The notes beneath the pieces are model-generated. The model saw only the letters and a list, made by a program, of their open reading frames with translations. It searched no databases and had not been told where the DNA came from. The position numbers and the translations under genes are program-made. Positions 5,118 to 5,214 of a stretch of 5,214 bases of DNA are shown one piece after another. Position 1 is the stretch's first letter. Every line of letters starts with the position of its first letter. Origin of the DNA: Roseovarius sp. (GTDB lineage Bacteria; Pseudomonadota; Alphaproteobacteria; Rhodobacterales; Rhodobacteraceae); contig JALQUE010000359.1 of assembly GCA_023260815.1 (NCBI GenBank), positions 1-5,214 of the forward strand, written 5' to 3'.

Positions 5118-5214
5118 TTACCCGATGCTCTTGAAAATGTAGGCGCCCTGCCCCTCGCCAACAACCGGTTTTCCCTTCCCGAGGGCGCGCCTGTCGACTA
5201 TATGCCGCCACATG
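5118..5214 (-). CDS. Possible 3' end of an unidentified upstream gene (partial)
   Basis: On the minus strand a frame is open from the window edge to a TAA at 5118-5120. It gives a tail of at least 31 residues containing MWRHIVDRRALGKGK and ending GAYIFKSIG. Third codon positions are mostly G or C (roughly three quarters), more so than in the competing frame that extends the asmA-like ORF. The TAA overlaps the AAAGGGGG ribosome binding site of the asmA-like gene, and only 11 bases separate it from that gene's ATG. That is the spacing of neighbouring genes in one operon. I do not recognise the protein from this fragment. A methionine codon at 5211-5213 could also start a very short ORF, but a gene continuing past the edge is more likely. 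Confidence 0.45.
   Translation of the reverse strand, partial: MWRHIVDRRALGKGKPVVGEGQGAYIFKSIG

Noticed and set aside
5136..5164. A leftward promoter for the asmA-like gene (TTGTTG, 17-bp spacer, TACATT).
   Set aside because: Each box is only a modest match, and it lies inside what appears to be the coding end of an upstream operon gene. It remains possible as an internal promoter.
5107..5211. Extending the AsmA protein to a GTG at 5211.
   Set aside because: The extra 35 residues have no signal or membrane character and poorer codon use. AAAGGGGG sits just before the ATG at 5106, directly ahead of the membrane anchor.

Overview
The window looks like a piece of an alphaproteobacterial chromosome, most likely from the Rhodobacterales (Roseobacter/Rhodobacter group). 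The clearest evidence is a complete gcrA gene, whose family is confined to Alphaproteobacteria. The roughly 60% GC content (estimated by eye), the small Cys-containing lipoprotein and the AsmA protein with a charged tail fit the same group. I see no phage, IS, CRISPR, tRNA or rRNA signature.

Layout, left to right. Positions 1-184 hold no intact gene. They carry a short 11-bp tandem repeat running off the left edge, then a decayed second copy of the 3' end of the neighbouring protease gene. Positions 185-1012 (minus) encode a membrane-anchored ClpP-fold serine proteinase of the SDH type. A divergent intergenic region follows, then a small secreted lipoprotein (1188-1538, plus). It converges, with a 4-bp gap, on an ABC-2 type transporter permease (1543-2346, minus). 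The next divergent region carries a good sigma70-type promoter, a GANTC site and a very stable GC-only leader hairpin in front of gcrA (2473-3066, plus). An intrinsic terminator separates gcrA from the convergent asmA-like gene (3127-5106, minus). That gene appears to be translated right behind a gene whose last codons lie at 5118-5214 and which continues beyond the right edge.

How the genes fit together. This is mostly a housekeeping and cell-envelope neighbourhood rather than one pathway. Four of the five complete genes (protease, lipoprotein, permease, AsmA) act in or at the envelope. The fifth, GcrA, is the sigma70-binding cell-cycle regulator that works with CcrM methylation of GANTC. 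A base-by-base read finds only four GANTC sites in the window. Three are in the small non-coding fraction, and two of those are in the two divergent promoter regions. This makes it plausible, though unproven, that some of these genes are GcrA/CcrM targets, including gcrA itself.

The least explained items are the decayed protease-tail duplication, the terminator-like hairpin in the gcrA leader and the 11-bp repeat at the left edge. I did not find a clear new multi-gene system.
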